DNA of 64,000 nt from Agarophyton chilense (GCA_030374765.1 JARGXX010000039.1:1-64000); one strand, 5' to 3'. Positions 48,406 through 61,535 are shown, counted from the first letter of the stretch. Translations and numbers: made by a program. The notes: a model not told the origin generated them from the letters alone.

Positions 48406-51400
48406 ATGTCACAAGAAATGATGTTTGAATATGTATTTCCAGATTTAGCAGCTATTCAAAAAGAAAGCTTTAAGTCTTTTTTATTAGAAGGTTTATCTGA
48501 AGTATTAGATTCTTTTCCTATTATAGTTGATCCAACTGGTAAATTAGAATTACAATTTTTTGGTAAAGATTATAAATTAAAATTTCCAAGATATAGTGTA
48601 AGAAAAGCTAAAAGTAGAGATAAGACGTATAGTGCTCAGATATATATACCAGCAAAATTAACTAGAAGAGATACAGAAGTAATTAAAGAAAATATATCAA
48701 ATAGTAAAGATCTCTCATATTTTTTTAATTCTCAGGATATAAATAAAAAATATAGGAAAAGACCTGTATTTATAGGTGATCTTCCATTAATGACAAATAG
48801 AGGTACTTTTGTAATATCTGGTACAGAAAGAATAATTATTAATCAAATAGTTAGAAGTCCAGGTGTTTATTACAAAAAAGAGTTAGATAAAAATAATAAA
48901 CAAATATATAGTTGTAGTATAATTTCAAACCGTGGTTCTTGGTTAAAATTCGAAATAGATGCTAAAGCACAAATTTGGGCTAAAATCGATAAAAATCATA
49001 AAGTTAGTGCGTATATTTTTTTGAGATCTATAGGTCTAACAAACCAAGATATTCGTAAAAGATTAACAAAGTACAGTTATCTTATTAATTCATCATTAAC
49101 TTATTACAAAAAAGAATTTAGTAAAGACATAAATAATATTGATATTGAAAAAATAACAGAAGAAGAAGCGTTAGTTATTGTTTATAGTAAGTTGCGTCCG
49201 AATGAACCGGCTACTTTAGCAGTTGCTAAACAAATGTTATATACACGTTTTTTCGATCCTAAAAGATATGATTTAGGTGCAGTAGGCAGACATAAGATTA
49301 ATCAAAAGTTGAATTTAAAAGTTCCGCATCACTTTCGTGTTTTATCTCCAGAAGATATCTTGGTATCTTTAGACTACTTATTGAATATAAAAGAGCAAAA
49401 TATTGGAACTTTTGATGACATAGATCATTTGGGAAATAGAAGAGTACGTTCAGTTGGAGAGTTACTTCAGAATCAAGTTCGTATAGGTTTGAATAGGCTA
49501 GAGAGAATTATTCGTGAGCGTATGATGATCTGTGATCTTGATTCTTTAAGCTTATCTAATCTAGTTAATCCTAAGCCTTTAATGGCTTCAGTAAGAGAAT
49601 TTTTTAGTTCTAGTCAGTTATCTCAGTTTATGGATCAAACAAATCCTTTGTCTGAGTTAACTCATAAAAGAAGAATCAGCGCCTTAGGTCCCGGAGGTCT
49701 TAATAAAGATAGAGCAGGTTTTGCGGTTAGGGATTTACATCCAAGCCATTATGGCCGTATATGTCCGATAGAAACGCCAGAAGGACCAAATGCTGGTTTA
49801 ATAGGTTCTTTAAGTATCTATGCTAAAGTTAATAGATATGGTTTCATAGAAACTCCTTGTTATAAAGTGACTAATGGTCAAGTATTAAAAAAGGATAAAT
49901 TTTATTATATCACAGCTGACCAAGAAGATTATTTACGTATAGCTCCACCAGATATAAATTTAGACGTCAATAATGTTATACAAGATAAAATAATTGCAGT
50001 GAGGTATAAGCAAGAGTTTATAACAGCCAATATTAATCAAGTAGATTATATGGCTGTTTCTCCGATTCAATTTATATCTGCTGCTACATCTTTAATACCT
50101 TTTTTAGAACATGACGATGCTAATAGAGCTTTGATGGGATCAAATATGCAAAGACAAGCAGTACCATTATTGTTCCCAGAAAAATCCATTGTAGGCACAG
50201 GCCTAGAATCTAAGATTGCAAAAGATTCAGGTATGACTATAATTAGTCGTACTAATGGTATTATTAGTTACGTATCCGGAACTAAAATTGGTATACAAAA
50301 TAAAGAAGGTTACACAATCCACTATAGATTAAAGAAATATTATCGTTCTAATCAAGACACTTGCATTAATCAAAGGCCTATTGTCTGGCCAGGAAAAAAT
50401 GTTAGTATAGGTCAAACGATTGCGGATGGTGCATCTACCGACGGTGGAGAAATAGCTTTAGGTCGAAATATTATAGTTGCTTATATGCCTTGGGAAGGTT
50501 ATAATTATGAGGATGCTTTTTTAATTAGTGAGCGTCTAGTATACGAAGATTTGTATACTTCTATACATATTGAACGATATGAACTCGAATGCCGGCAGAC
50601 TAAACTAGGTTCAGAAGAAATTACACGAGATATTCCCAATGTAAGCGAAGCTTCAATTGGTTTATTAGATAAAAATGGCATCATTTCAATTGGCTCTTGG
50701 GTAGATTCTGGTGATATATTAGTAGGTAAAGTTACTCCTAAAGGAGAATCTGATCAATTACCAGAAGGAAAATTGCTAAGGGCTATATTTGGTGAAAAGG
50801 CACGAGATGTACGTGATACATCTTTACGATTACCTAATGCTACTAAAGGTAGGGTGGTTAATATAAAAATTTTTAAACGCCAAAAAGGAGATGAGCTTCC
50901 ACCAGGAACCAATGAAATTATCAGAGTTTATGTGGCGCAGAAACGAAAAATTCAAGTAGGAGATAAAATGGCTGGTCGTCATGGTAATAAAGGTATTATT
51001 TCACGAATTTTATCTGTACAAGATATGCCTTTTCTACCGGATGGTACTCCTGTAGATATTATTTTAAATCCTTTAGGTGTTCCATCAAGGATGAATGTGG
51101 GTCAGCTATTTGAATGTTTGCTCGGTTTAGCGGGTGAATACTTAGGTAAACGTTTCAAAATTATACCGTTTGATGAAATGTACGGTTCAGAAGCTTCTCG
51201 TGCTTTAGTTAATAATAAATTGAAACAAGCTAGCTTAATTAATGATAAATCTTGGTTATTTAATGCTTTGCATCCTGGTAAAGTTATGTTGGTAGATGGC
51301 AGAACTGGTGAATTTTTTGATAATCCTATTACAGTTGGCAAAGCGTATGTTTTAAAGCTTGTTCATTTAGTAGACGATAAGATTCATGCACGTTCTACAG

Positions 51401-51765
51401 GACCTTATTCTTTAGTAACACAACAACCCTTAGGAGGACGAGCTCAGCATGGAGGCCAGCGTTTAGGAGAAATGGAAGTATGGGCGTTAGAAGCATTTGG
51501 AGCGGCTTATACTTTGCAAGAATTATTAACAGTTAAGTCAGATGATATGCAAGGCAGAAATGATGCTTTGAATGCAATAGTTAAAGGTAAGCCTATACCT
51601 AAACCTGGAACACCTGAATCTTTTAAAGTTCTCATGAGAGAATTACAATCTTTGGCACTTGATATAGCTGTACATAAATTAGAATTGCTTGATAATGGTG
51701 ATAAAGCTAGTATAGAAATTGATTTAATGTCTGATGAACAAATAGAACAAATAAATTCTATTTAA
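48406..51765 (+). CDS. rpoB: RNA polymerase beta subunit
   Basis: Beta subunit of 1119 residues from this start. It has the rifampicin-pocket region ([30 protein letters not shown]), the [12 protein letters not shown] catalytic-core segment and [32 protein letters not shown] at the end. An upstream in-frame ATG at 48394 adds four residues, but a GAGG motif stands between the two ATGs with 6 nt to the second, so 48406 is preferred. It is cotranscribed with rpoC1 and rpoC2. Confidence 0.98.
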   Translation: MSQEMMFEYVFPDLAAIQKESFKSFLLEGLSEVLDSFPIIVDPTGKLELQFFGKDYKLKFPRYSVRKAKSRDKTYSAQIYIPAKLTRRDTEVIKENISNSKDLSYFFNSQDINKKYRKRPVFIGDLPLMTNRGTFVISGTERIIINQIVRSPGVYYKKELDKNNKQIYSCSIISNRGSWLKFEIDAKAQIWAKIDKNHKVSAYIFLRSIGLTNQDIRKRLTKYSYLINSSLTYYKKEFSKDINNIDIEKITEEEALVIVYSKLRPNEPATLAVAKQMLYTRFFDPKRYDLGAVGRHKINQKLNLKVPHHFRVLSPEDILVSLDYLLNIKEQNIGTFDDIDHLGNRRVRSVGELLQNQVRIGLNRLERIIRERMMICDLDSLSLSNLVNPKPLMASVREFFSSSQLSQFMDQTNPLSELTHKRRISALGPGGLNKDRAGFAVRDLHPSHYGRICPIETPEGPNAGLIGSLSIYAKVNRYGFIETPCYKVTNGQVLKKDKFYYITADQEDYLRIAPPDINLDVNNVIQDKIIAVRYKQEFITANINQVDYMAVSPIQFISAATSLIPFLEHDDANRALMGSNMQRQAVPLLFPEKSIVGTGLESKIAKDSGMTIISRTNGIISYVSGTKIGIQNKEGYTIHYRLKKYYRSNQDTCINQRPIVWPGKNVSIGQTIADGASTDGGEIALGRNIIVAYMPWEGYNYEDAFLISERLVYEDLYTSIHIERYELECRQTKLGSEEITRDIPNVSEASIGLLDKNGIISIGSWVDSGDILVGKVTPKGESDQLPEGKLLRAIFGEKARDVRDTSLRLPNATKGRVVNIKIFKRQKGDELPPGTNEIIRVYVAQKRKIQVGDKMAGRHGNKGIISRILSVQDMPFLPDGTPVDIILNPLGVPSRMNVGQLFECLLGLAGEYLGKRFKIIPFDEMYGSEASRALVNNKLKQASLINDKSWLFNALHPGKVMLVDGRTGEFFDNPITVGKAYVLKLVHLVDDKIHARSTGPYSLVTQQPLGGRAQHGGQRLGEMEVWALEAFGAAYTLQELLTVKSDDMQGRNDALNAIVKGKPIPKPGTPESFKVLMRELQSLALDIAVHKLELLDNGDKASIEIDLMSDEQIEQINSI

Positions 51766-51908
51766 GAAAAATATTAATTATATCAATTGTGGATATTTCT
51801 ACATTAGTAAAAGGTTTTACATAAATCAAATAGCGTAGAAGTTATTCGTGAGCTTACAAATATATTTACTAAATTGCTACTTGCTTTATTGATTTTTATT
51901 TTTAATTC

Positions 51909-53795
51909 ATGACTAAATTTGATCATCATTTTGACTACGTGAAAATCAGTTTAGCTTCTCCTAGTAAAATACGCAGTTGGGGCGAAAGAACTCTTCCAAA
52001 TGGCCAGATTGTTGGGGAAGTCACTAAACCTGAAACGATTAATTATAGAACTTTGAAGCCCGAAATGGATGGCCTATTTTGTGAACGAATTTTTGGTCCA
52101 GTAAAAGACTGGGAATGTCATTGCGGTAAATATAAAAGATTTCGTTATAAGGGTGTTGTATGTGAACGTTGTGGAGTCGAAGTAACAGAATCTAAAGTTA
52201 GAAGGCATAGAATGGCATATATTGAGCTAGCTGCTCCTGTAACTCATGTTTGGTACCTAAAAGGTACTACAAGTTACATTGCTCTAGCACTAGATTTAAC
52301 TGTTAAAGATCTAGAAAAGATAGTCTACTTCCATTCTTATGTAGTAATTAGTCCAGGTAATTACAAGAAGTTAAATTATAAACAGCTTCTAGAAGGTTAT
52401 GAGTGGAGAAATTTGGAAGAGAAGCTATCTGCTCATTCTTCCAATATATTTGGCATTGAAGTTGGTATAGGAGCAGAAGCAATACATAAGTTATTAGATA
52501 ATATAGATTTACAAAATACTGTCGAAATTTTAAGAGAAGAATCCTTAAGACCACCTAAATTATTTAAGAATCCATCCACAAAGTTTAATAAAAAGATGAA
52601 GAGATTGCGTTTGTTAGAAAATTTTCTTGCAACAGGCGCAAATCCTGCATGGATGGTTTTGTCAGTAGTTCCTGTTATTCCACCTGACCTAAGGCCTATG
52701 GTTCAGCTAGATGGAGGCAGATTTGCAACAGCTGATTTAAATGAGTTTTATAGAAGAATTATTAATCGTAACAATCGTTTAGCTCGCCTTAAAGCAATTT
52801 TAGCTCCTGAAATAATTATTAGAAATGAAAAAAGAATGTTGCAAGAAGCAGTAGATTCTTTAATGGATAATGGACGTCGTGGTCGAACTGTCATTGGTGC
52901 TAATAATCGTCCTTTAAAATCCCTTTCTGATATAATTGAAGGCAAACAAGGAAGATTTAGGCAGAATTTATTAGGAAAGCGAGTTGATTATTCTGGTCGA
53001 TCGGTTATTGTTGTTGGTCCTGATTTGAAATTACACCAATGTGGTTTACCTAAAGAAATGGCATTAGAATTATTTCAACCTTTTGTAATTCATAGATTAA
53101 TTTTACAGGGTTTAGTTAATAATATTAAAGCTGCTAAAAAAATTATTCAAAGGAACGAGGTAGTTGTGTGGACTGTCTTAGAAGAAGTGATATATGGTCA
53201 TCCAGTATTATTAAATAGAGCTCCAACTCTTCATAGATTAGGTATACAAGCATTTGAGCCTATTTTAGTAGAAGGGAGAGCAATAAAATTACATCCATTA
53301 GTTTGTCCTGCATTTAATGCGGATTTCGATGGTGATCAAATGGCTGTACATGTGCCTCTTTCTTTGGAAGCACAAGCAGAAGCTCGTTTACTTATGTTAG
53401 CACCTCATAATTTTTTGTCTCCAGCAACAGGCCAACCGATTTTAATGCCAAGCCAAGATATGGTTTTAGGTTGTTATTATTTAACTACTCATAATCCTGC
53501 TGCTATTAGTGATTTCAGTCACTATTTTGCTGATTTAGATGATGCATTGATGGCATATCAGCAGAATAATATAACTTTACATTCTCTGGTTTGGGTTCGT
53601 TTTAATGGTCTAGTTAATGATTCATCTAATCAAATTATTATTTCGTCAAAGTTAAATATGGATGGCACTATAACAAAAATATTTTCTGATAGAATAGTTA
53701 AGTATGATAATGATGGTCAAATGGTTGTTCAATACATTCGCACAACAGCCGGACGTATTTTATTTAATAAAGCTATTAGACAGTCATTACTTTAA
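51909..53795 (+). CDS. rpoC1: RNA polymerase beta' subunit (N-terminal half, gamma)
   Basis: RpoC1 of 628 residues. The zinc-binding loop is visible ([22 protein letters not shown]), and the catalytic magnesium motif NADFDGD is at 470-476. Together with RpoC2 it equals bacterial RpoC, split as in cyanobacteria and plastids. No intron. It lies 143 nt after rpoB and 43 nt before rpoC2. Confidence 0.99.
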   Translation: MTKFDHHFDYVKISLASPSKIRSWGERTLPNGQIVGEVTKPETINYRTLKPEMDGLFCERIFGPVKDWECHCGKYKRFRYKGVVCERCGVEVTESKVRRHRMAYIELAAPVTHVWYLKGTTSYIALALDLTVKDLEKIVYFHSYVVISPGNYKKLNYKQLLEGYEWRNLEEKLSAHSSNIFGIEVGIGAEAIHKLLDNIDLQNTVEILREESLRPPKLFKNPSTKFNKKMKRLRLLENFLATGANPAWMVLSVVPVIPPDLRPMVQLDGGRFATADLNEFYRRIINRNNRLARLKAILAPEIIIRNEKRMLQEAVDSLMDNGRRGRTVIGANNRPLKSLSDIIEGKQGRFRQNLLGKRVDYSGRSVIVVGPDLKLHQCGLPKEMALELFQPFVIHRLILQGLVNNIKAAKKIIQRNEVVVWTVLEEVIYGHPVLLNRAPTLHRLGIQAFEPILVEGRAIKLHPLVCPAFNADFDGDQMAVHVPLSLEAQAEARLLMLAPHNFLSPATGQPILMPSQDMVLGCYYLTTHNPAAISDFSHYFADLDDALMAYQQNNITLHSLVWVRFNGLVNDSSNQIIISSKLNMDGTITKIFSDRIVKYDNDGQMVVQYIRTTAGRILFNKAIRQSLL

Positions 53796-53838
53796 GTTAA
53801 GTCTGATAATGTATTATTCTCATTTTAATATATGATAT

Positions 53839-56800
53839 ATGACAAAAGATAAATCTATAGAACCATTCTTTTTAAATAAAGTTGTGGATAAGTCACAGCT
53901 AAGACAATTAATTATATGGGCTTTTAGAAATTATGGTATAGCTCGTGCTTCTAACATGGCAGATACTTTAAAAGATTTAGGTTTTTTGTATGCAACAAAA
54001 GCAGGAATATCTTTGAGTTTAGAAGATTTGCGCATTCCTCCTGTTAAAAATAATCTTCTTGACATTACAATAGAGTTAATTAATGATACGGATTCTAAAT
54101 ATAGAAAAGGAGAGATAACAGCGGTTGAACGTTTTCAAAAAGTTATTGATACATGGAATAGTGCAAGTGATACTTTAAAAAAACAAGTTATTAAGTATTT
54201 CACTGAAACAGATCCATTAAATTCCATTTATATGATGGCCTTTTCTGGTGCAAGGGCTAATATTTCACAGGTGAGACAATTAGTAGGCATGAGAGGTTTG
54301 ATGGCTGATCCGCAAGGTCAAATTATTGATTTGCCTATATCTAGTAATTTTAGAGAAGGTTTAACAGTGACAGATTATTTTATCTCTTCTTATGGAGCCA
54401 GAAAAGGTCTCGTTGATACCGCTTTACGTACAGCTGATTCTGGTTATTTAACTCGTCGGCTTGTAGATGTCGCACAAGATGTAATCATAAGAGAGGCAGA
54501 TTGTAATACCTCTAAAGGTATTGTATTAGAATCTATGATAGATAACAGAAAAACTTTAGTTTCTTTAAATCAGGCTTTGATTGGACGCGTATTAGCAGAA
54601 GATCTTTTTAATTCAGTTGGTTCTAAATTGGTGGCCAAGGTAAATACTGAAATATCACCTGAGTTAGCAAGTGAAATCATTAGCTTAGGTATTTCAAGTG
54701 TATTAGTTAGATCACCTATTACATGTGAATCTATAAAATCGGTATGTCAGTCATGTTATGGCTGGAATTTAGCTCATGGTAGGATTGTTGATTTGGGTGA
54801 AGCTGTCGGTATTATTGCGGCTCAATCAATTGGCGAACCTGGTACTCAACTAACTATGAGAACTTTTCATACAGGCGGAGTCTTTACGGGTGAATTAGCC
54901 GAAACTGTAATTAGCTCTTCAGACTATCGAGTAGAATATCCCAATAATATTATCTTAAGTGATACGCGGACTCGTCATGGGGATCATGCTTTTTTAGTAG
55001 AAAAAGATATTAAGCTAAAATTATTAAATTTTAATAAAAAACAAACCAGCTTACCGTTAGTAAAAGGTTCGCTACTTTTTGTAAAACATTTAGAGCATAT
55101 AAAAAGTGGGCAAGTTATTGCTGAATATCCTATAAGTAATAGACTTATTACAGAAAAAGCTCAAAAAGCTGTTTTAGCAGATTTTTCTGGCAGTATTTAT
55201 TTAATGGACTTATCTGTAAATGATATAGAAAGCGAACAACAAACTTTCAAAAATGTTATTAAAGGTGGTGTAATTTGGATACTTTCTGGACATGTTTTTA
55301 GTATACCTTATAATACACAACTTATCATTTCTGAAAATGATTTTATAGATGAAAATCATTTGATTGGAAAAACTGAATTTGTGAGTCGTTATGACGGAAG
55401 AATCCGTATTTTGAAAAAGAAACAAGATCTTGCACAAGATATAGTAATTATTACATCCTCTAAGACGTATCTTAATATAGAAGTTTTAACAAAATTTTAT
55501 AATGGATACACTAACTATTTTTTAATTACTAATCAACAAGATCAATTTATTTTAAAAATTTTACCTAATCAACCTATCGTTGATCAACAACTCATTGCAG
55601 AGTTAATTACGAATATTTATCGCACAAGTACAGGAGGAATTATTAAGTATTTAGACTTATCTGTATCTGATAAAAAGGTAGATCTTAATAGTAAAAAAGA
55701 TTATTATAATATTATTGATGGTGGATATGTGTTATGGATAGGAGAAGAAACTCATGAAATAAATAAAGACATATCTTTACTTTTAGTCAGGCACGGTCAG
55801 TTTATAGATGAAGGCACTGAGATAGTAAAAAATATTTTTACTAACAGTGCAGGTATTATTGATATTATACAAAAAGAAGGGATTGTAAGAGAAATTATTA
55901 TTAAGCCAGGTATATTATACCCGCATTCTAAGTTTTATGATCATAATTCTAAATCTAGAGGTTTTTTGAAGCCTGGTGAAATCATTGCTAATAACTTGAA
56001 AACAGATAAGTTGGTGTATTGGGAATACTTCTATATTAAAAATCAAAGTTATACTTTAATTAGGCCAGTAATAGTATATTCGATTCCAAGTAAAACTATA
56101 GAATTTAAATACTCTGCAGATTCTTTTAATAGTCATATATGTAGCTTGAAGTTAGTCAAACGTATTTATTTTAGAGATGGTGAAAGAGTGAAGTCAGTAT
56201 CAGGGATAGATATTGTGAAAACTTATTTAATAGCCGAATTGAATAAGGATAGTTTAAACTTAACATGTACTTTACAATTGAATACCGATCCAAATAATGG
56301 ATCTATATCACGGATAAGAATTGTGACAATGGATAAATTATCTTTGAAAGATGAAAATAATATGGCTAGCACTAAAGATTTATATACAAAAACTCGTTTA
56401 TTGGTTACTAACAATCAGCATGTTAAAAGCGGTACAGTAGTTGCACAAACTGAAATATTTTCTTCTCGCCAAGGGCAAGTAGCTTCTGTTCAGCAAAATA
56501 AGTCCTCGAACCCAAGAATTTTGTTAGTCACTTCATTAGATACTAAGATCTTCTCTATTGATAATCATCAAAATATTAAAGTAAATATAAATGATTTGAT
56601 CTATGCAGGAGATGAAATTGCTACTAATATTATTTCATGTAGTTCTGGACAAGTAATTTCTGTTAGAGATAATCAAATTACTATTCGTTTAGGACAGCCA
56701 TACTTAATATCTGAGGGTTCCTTTCTTCACGTTAATAATCAGGCTTTAATTCAAAGAGGTGAAAATATTGCTACATTAATTTTTGAAAGAGCTAAAACAG

Positions 56801-57525
56801 GTGATATTGTACAGGGTTTACCTAGAATAGAAGAAATCTTAGAAGCACGTAAAAAATCTGATGTAGTTTTTAATCCGCATTTAGTTTTAGATTCAAAATT
56901 TCGTCAATATTTGAATCAAGGTTTAAATTTATATGATGCAACAAGACTAAGCTTATTAATATTACAGCTGTACTTAGTAAAAGAATTACAGCTAGTTTAT
57001 CAATCTCAAGGGGTAGAAATTGCTGATAAGCATATTGAGGTGATTGTAAGACAAATGACATCTAAAGTAAAGGTTGAGAATGGAGGTGATACTGATCATT
57101 TACCAGGTGAAATTATTGAACTACAAAAAATAGAAATAATAAATAAGACTTTGCGATTAGCTTCTAAAGAAGAAGCATTATATTATCCAATATTATTAGG
57201 TATTACTAAAGCATCACTAAATACGGAAAGCTTTATATCTGCAGCAAGCTTCCAAGAAACAACAAAAGTATTAACAGATGCCGCAATTTCTGGAAAATTA
57301 GATTGGTTAAGAGGTTTAAAAGAGAATGTGATCATAGGACGTTTAATACCTGCTGGGACAGGTTTTAATATTTATAATAATATGCAATCTAACTATCAAG
57401 ATGAAAAGTATTCTTATAATAAAAATCTATTATCGTTGTCTCAAAATACTAAAGATTTAAATTTTGAAGATATTATTGTTGATGATAGGAATGCTCATCT
57501 TTATTCTACAAATAACAATCTATAA
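53839..57525 (+). CDS. rpoC2: RNA polymerase beta'' subunit (C-terminal part)
   Basis: RpoC2 of 1228 residues. It has the second zinc-cluster cysteines (CESIKSVCQSCYGW), the bridge and trigger-loop region (AAQSIGEPGTQLTMRTFHTGG, about 325-350) and a long, variable insertion between the trigger-loop halves. The C-terminus shows GLPRIEEILEARK, EVIVRQMTSKV and the LTDAAISGKLDWLRGLKENVIIGRLIPAGTG motif. Confidence 0.98.
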   Translation: MTKDKSIEPFFLNKVVDKSQLRQLIIWAFRNYGIARASNMADTLKDLGFLYATKAGISLSLEDLRIPPVKNNLLDITIELINDTDSKYRKGEITAVERFQKVIDTWNSASDTLKKQVIKYFTETDPLNSIYMMAFSGARANISQVRQLVGMRGLMADPQGQIIDLPISSNFREGLTVTDYFISSYGARKGLVDTALRTADSGYLTRRLVDVAQDVIIREADCNTSKGIVLESMIDNRKTLVSLNQALIGRVLAEDLFNSVGSKLVAKVNTEISPELASEIISLGISSVLVRSPITCESIKSVCQSCYGWNLAHGRIVDLGEAVGIIAAQSIGEPGTQLTMRTFHTGGVFTGELAETVISSSDYRVEYPNNIILSDTRTRHGDHAFLVEKDIKLKLLNFNKKQTSLPLVKGSLLFVKHLEHIKSGQVIAEYPISNRLITEKAQKAVLADFSGSIYLMDLSVNDIESEQQTFKNVIKGGVIWILSGHVFSIPYNTQLIISENDFIDENHLIGKTEFVSRYDGRIRILKKKQDLAQDIVIITSSKTYLNIEVLTKFYNGYTNYFLITNQQDQFILKILPNQPIVDQQLIAELITNIYRTSTGGIIKYLDLSVSDKKVDLNSKKDYYNIIDGGYVLWIGEETHEINKDISLLLVRHGQFIDEGTEIVKNIFTNSAGIIDIIQKEGIVREIIIKPGILYPHSKFYDHNSKSRGFLKPGEIIANNLKTDKLVYWEYFYIKNQSYTLIRPVIVYSIPSKTIEFKYSADSFNSHICSLKLVKRIYFRDGERVKSVSGIDIVKTYLIAELNKDSLNLTCTLQLNTDPNNGSISRIRIVTMDKLSLKDENNMASTKDLYTKTRLLVTNNQHVKSGTVVAQTEIFSSRQGQVASVQQNKSSNPRILLVTSLDTKIFSIDNHQNIKVNINDLIYAGDEIATNIISCSSGQVISVRDNQITIRLGQPYLISEGSFLHVNNQALIQRGENIATLIFERAKTGDIVQGLPRIEEILEARKKSDVVFNPHLVLDSKFRQYLNQGLNLYDATRLSLLILQLYLVKELQLVYQSQGVEIADKHIEVIVRQMTSKVKVENGGDTDHLPGEIIELQKIEIINKTLRLASKEEALYYPILLGITKASLNTESFISAASFQETTKVLTDAAISGKLDWLRGLKENVIIGRLIPAGTGFNIYNNMQSNYQDEKYSYNKNLLSLSQNTKDLNFEDIIVDDRNAHLYSTNNNL

Positions 57526-57657
57526 TTATGTTTTTAGCGAAAATATATTTATCTTGTACTTTTGATTCAATGCATTGTGTTATTATGGTTTACATACTAA
57601 AATTAGTTCTATTTTGGTCTTGTCTTTAATTTCATCTATATTATTATTTAATAAGTT

Positions 57658-58353
57658 ATGTCAATTGTTTCATTAAGTGAATTATTAGAAGCTGGTGCAC
57701 ATTTTGGGCATCAAGCTAGAAGGTGGAATCCACGTATGTTTCCATATATCTATACTGAAAGAAATGGTATACATATTATAGACTTGGTACAAACAGCTCA
57801 GTTATTAACAGAAGCATGTCAATTTATTCGTGATGCTTCTCAAGAAGGTAAAAAATTTTTGTTTTTAGGAACCAAAAGACAGGCTGCAGGTGTCATTGCA
57901 GAGCAGGCTATACGTTCTAATTCTTACTATGTTAATCAAAGATGGTTAGGTGGCATGTTAACTAATTGGATAACAATTAAATCAAGAGTTGAGCGCTTAC
58001 AGCAATTGGAAATAGACGAACAGTCTGGAATAATTGATATTCTTCCTAAGAAAGAAGCTGCAATTAATCGTAGAGAATTAAATAAATTAAGAAAAAATTT
58101 AAACGGCATTAAAAATATGAGTAGATTACCTGATTTTATAGTAGTTGTAGATCAAAAGCGTGAAACAACTGCAATTCAAGAGTGTATCAAATTAGGTATT
58201 CCTATTATTTGTATATTAGATACTAATTGTAATCCAGAGATTATAGATATTCCAATACCGGCAAATGATGATGCCATTAGATCTATTAAATTAATTATTA
58301 GTAGAATAGCGGATTCTATAATAGAAGGCTCAACTTATGCTTTATATAAGTAG
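57658..58353 (+). CDS. rps2: Small ribosomal subunit protein S2
   Basis: S2 of 231 residues. It begins with [28 protein letters not shown] and has the [11 protein letters not shown] segment and [31 protein letters not shown] near the end. It is followed by tsf, the conserved bacterial rpsB-tsf pair, with 72 nt between. Confidence 0.98.
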   Translation: MSIVSLSELLEAGAHFGHQARRWNPRMFPYIYTERNGIHIIDLVQTAQLLTEACQFIRDASQEGKKFLFLGTKRQAAGVIAEQAIRSNSYYVNQRWLGGMLTNWITIKSRVERLQQLEIDEQSGIIDILPKKEAAINRRELNKLRKNLNGIKNMSRLPDFIVVVDQKRETTAIQECIKLGIPIICILDTNCNPEIIDIPIPANDDAIRSIKLIISRIADSIIEGSTYALYK

Positions 58354-58425
58354 TCCAAGATAGCTTATGTAGTATTTATATATAGTAATTTAATTATTTT
58401 TAATAATTAACTAGGAATAAATGAT

Positions 58426-59043
58426 ATGAAAATACAAATTTCTTCGCATTTTGTTAAGGAACTGCGTAGTAAGACAGGTGCTGGTATGATGGATTGTAAA
58501 AAAGCTCTCCAAGCAGCAGATGGAGATATGGCAGTGGCTGTAGAAACTTTGCGTAAAAGGGGTTTAGCATCTGCTGATAAAAAGTCCACAAGACTAGCAC
58601 TTGAAGGTTTAATAAATAGTTATATTCATACAGGCTCTCGAATAGGGGTATTGATTGAGTTAAATTGTGAAACAGATTTTGTCGCTAGACGGATCGAATT
58701 TCAGCAGTTAGCTAAAGATTTAGCTATGCAGATTGCTGCTTGCCAAAATGTATTTTATGTATCTATAAATGATATACCGCAAAATATTATTGATCGTGAG
58801 ATAAGGATTGAATCAGCAAAAGAAGATATTTTTAATAAACCCCTTCAAATTAAAGATCAAATTATCAAAGCAAGATTAGAGAAGAGGCTTAAAGAAATAT
58901 CGTTAATGAGCCAACCCTTTATAAAGGATCAAAATATATCCATTGAAGATTTAGTTAAACAACATATATCTTTGCTTGGAGAGAACATAAAAGTTAGGCG
59001 TTTTCAAAGGTTTTTACTAGGTGAGGCATTGGATATGATTTAA
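58426..59043 (+). CDS. tsf: Elongation factor Ts
   Basis: EF-Ts of 205 residues, the nucleotide exchange factor for EF-Tu (tufA at 1282). It has [37 protein letters not shown], the family N-terminal signature with the TDFVAR motif ([13 protein letters not shown]). It is shorter than the bacterial protein, as usual in plastids, lacking part of the C-terminal dimer region. It sits between rps2 and atpI. Confidence 0.96.
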   Translation: MKIQISSHFVKELRSKTGAGMMDCKKALQAADGDMAVAVETLRKRGLASADKKSTRLALEGLINSYIHTGSRIGVLIELNCETDFVARRIEFQQLAKDLAMQIAACQNVFYVSINDIPQNIIDREIRIESAKEDIFNKPLQIKDQIIKARLEKRLKEISLMSQPFIKDQNISIEDLVKQHISLLGENIKVRRFQRFLLGEALDMI

Positions 59044-59217
59044 AATATCTATTTTTTATCTGAAAACATTTTAAAAATTTAACAATAAAGTTAAATAATT
59101 ACTATATCAATATATAATTAATTATAATAGTATTTTTATTTTATAAAATATTTAATTTAAAATAAAAATCTAATATATTGAAATTGTCTATACTGCTTAT
59201 TAAAAACTATAATTTTT

Positions 59218-59964
59218 ATGGATTATACAAAATTAGAAAACATTTATTCATTTGTTTCAGTATCTACTGTTGAAGTGGGTAAACATTTATATTGGACAAT
59301 AGGTAGTTATAAAGTACATGGACAAGTTTTCATAGTATCTTGGTTGGTTATGATTACATTGATAGCTATTGCTCTCATAGGAACCAGACAACTTAATAAA
59401 GTACCTGAAAAATGGCAAAATTTTATGGAGTTTATATTAGAGTTTTTACAAGATATAGCAAAAAACCAGATAGGAGAGCATGAATACCGCTCTTGGGTTC
59501 CGTATATTGCAACTATTTTTTTATTTATTTTAGGCAGTAATTGGGCAGGTGCTTTAATTCCTTGGAAGTTAATTCATCTGCCAGAGGGTGAGTTAGCAGC
59601 ACCAACTAATGATATAAATACTACAGTCGCTTTGTCTTTGTTAACTTCAATTGCATACTTTTATGCTGGTTTAAGTAAAAATGGTTTAGGTTATTTTATG
59701 CGTTATATTGAACCAACACCTATATTATTGCCAATTAATATCTTAGAAGATTTTACTAAGCCTTTATCTCTTAGTTTTAGATTATTTGGTAATATTTTAG
59801 CTGATGAACTCGTAGTATCAGTATTCACGTTATTAGTTCCGATTTTTATACCCTTACCTGTGATGATTTTAGGATTATTTGCTAGTTCTATTCAAGCATT
59901 GATTTTCTCTACTTTATCTGCTGCCTATATAGGTGAAGCTATGGAAGGACATGGTGACCATTAA
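59218..59964 (+). CDS. atpI: ATP synthase CF0 subunit a (IV)
   Basis: Subunit a of 248 residues, forming the proton half-channels next to the c-ring. The conserved arginine helix is visible in [23 protein letters not shown], and the final helices carry [38 protein letters not shown]. About five membrane helices. It heads the atpI-H-G-F-D-A set and follows tsf by 174 nt. Confidence 0.98.
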   Translation: MDYTKLENIYSFVSVSTVEVGKHLYWTIGSYKVHGQVFIVSWLVMITLIAIALIGTRQLNKVPEKWQNFMEFILEFLQDIAKNQIGEHEYRSWVPYIATIFLFILGSNWAGALIPWKLIHLPEGELAAPTNDINTTVALSLLTSIAYFYAGLSKNGLGYFMRYIEPTPILLPINILEDFTKPLSLSFRLFGNILADELVVSVFTLLVPIFIPLPVMILGLFASSIQALIFSTLSAAYIGEAMEGHGDH

Positions 59965-60029
59965 ATTTAAGCTATATATTGTATATATTTGATTACTTAA
60001 TTGAGTATAGTTCATTTGAAACCTGTTAA

Positions 60030-60311
<282 letters not shown>

Positions 60312-60322
60312 ATTAGGGATCT

Positions 60323-60374
60323 ACGCTTAGTTTTTATATTTCTATCTCTAGATATAGAATAAAAAACTAAGCGT
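60323..60374 (+). repeat. Large stem-loop between atpH and atpG
   Basis: Lower stem ACGCTTAGTTTTT / AAAAACTAAGCGT (13 bp, 60323-60335 with 60362-60374); internal loop; upper stem TTCTAT / ATAGAA (60340-60345 with 60354-60359). It begins 12 nt after the atpH stop. Likely a partial terminator or 3'-end protecting element for an atpH-rich transcript. Confidence 0.7.
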
Positions 60375-60441
60375 TTTATAAAGTTATAATTATGAAATTT
60401 TTGTTTAAAGTATACAATCTACAATTAATATAAATAGGTAC

Positions 60442-60918
60442 ATGATTGTCTTTCCATTTTTATTATTTCAAATGTTAAGTACAGAGACAGAGGGAGGTTT
60501 GTTTGACTTTAATGCAACATTGCCTTTAATGGCATTACAGTTTATTACTTTAACTGTTGTATTAAATTTTATTTTTTACAAGCCAGTCACTAGTGTGCTT
60601 GATGAACGAGATGAATATATTCGCAATAGTTTAACGACAGCTTCTGCTTCTTTAGTAAAAGCTGATCAATTGACAAAAACATATGAGCAACAGTTAGCAG
60701 AGTCAAGAAAAAAAGCCCAAGAAATCATTAAAGTTGCGCAGGAACAAGCACAGCAAGTAGTATCTGTTAAGATAAAAGACGCTCAAGCGGATGGAGAGAA
60801 ACTAGTTTCTGAAGCTTTCCATCAGTTAAGTATTCAAAAAGAAGATGCTTTAAAAACGCTTGAAACGCAAGTTGATACTTTAAGTGATCTAATTAAATTA
60901 AAACTATTAAATGATTAA
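60442..60918 (+). CDS. atpG: ATP synthase CF0 subunit b' (II)
   Basis: Subunit b' of 158 residues. One N-terminal membrane helix ([20 protein letters not shown]) is followed by a long charged coiled coil ([22 protein letters not shown]) forming half of the peripheral stalk. It pairs with atpF; both are encoded separately, as in cyanobacteria. Confidence 0.96.
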   Translation: MIVFPFLLFQMLSTETEGGLFDFNATLPLMALQFITLTVVLNFIFYKPVTSVLDERDEYIRNSLTTASASLVKADQLTKTYEQQLAESRKKAQEIIKVAQEQAQQVVSVKIKDAQADGEKLVSEAFHQLSIQKEDALKTLETQVDTLSDLIKLKLLND

Positions 60919-60986
60919 TATGTGTTATAACTATAAAAATTTGTGACTAATTTAAATAATTTTTAATATTGGGATATATAGATAAA

Positions 60987-61535
60987 ATGGAAAGCTTTAT
61001 GCAGGTTTTTAATGCAATTGTAAACTTCGATACAAATTATAATCTAAGTATTAGGTTTAATACAGATTTTTTGGAAGCTAATGTCATTAATATTTTATTA
61101 CTACTGTCAGGTCTTATATATGTCTTAAAAGAGTTCTTAGGCTCTATCTTGGTCGACAGACAAGAAAAAGTTTTATTCGCTATACAAGAATCAGAAGAAC
61201 GTTTACAGCAAGCTAATTTACGATTAAGTGAATCAGAGAAACAATTAGCTCAAACTCAAATGGTTGTTACTCAAATTATCAAAGAAGCAGAGATAACTGC
61301 TCAAAAAGTTAGGCAATCTATATTAGATCAAGGAAAAGCAGATGTAGAAAAGTTAATAGCGGCTAGTAAAGACAGTATTACAACGGCTGAAACCCAAATT
61401 AAACAACAAATTCAGCTTCAGGTTACGTCTTTAGCGATAAAAAGAGTAACCATGCAACTGCAAGATCAAATTACTCCTACTATTCAGACTAAAATTATTG
61501 ATAATAATATTGCTCAATTAGGAGGCTATCTATGA
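60987..61535 (+). CDS. atpF: ATP synthase CF0 subunit b (I)
   Basis: Subunit b of 182 residues, the other stalk half. The membrane segment is VINILLLLSGLIYVLKEFLGSIL, followed by a coiled coil with QEKVLFAIQESEERLQQA. The frame opens six codons earlier with TTG, but the first ATG at 60987 (MESFMQVFN) is the likely start. No intron, unlike land plants. Its end overlaps atpD by 4 nt. Confidence 0.95.
   Translation: MESFMQVFNAIVNFDTNYNLSIRFNTDFLEANVINILLLLSGLIYVLKEFLGSILVDRQEKVLFAIQESEERLQQANLRLSESEKQLAQTQMVVTQIIKEAEITAQKVRQSILDQGKADVEKLIAASKDSITTAETQIKQQIQLQVTSLAIKRVTMQLQDQITPTIQTKIIDNNIAQLGGYL

Noticed and set aside
53796-53838. Frameshift splitting one rpoC gene into two
   Set aside because: Separate rpoC1 and rpoC2 genes are normal in cyanobacteria and plastids; both ends fit the families.
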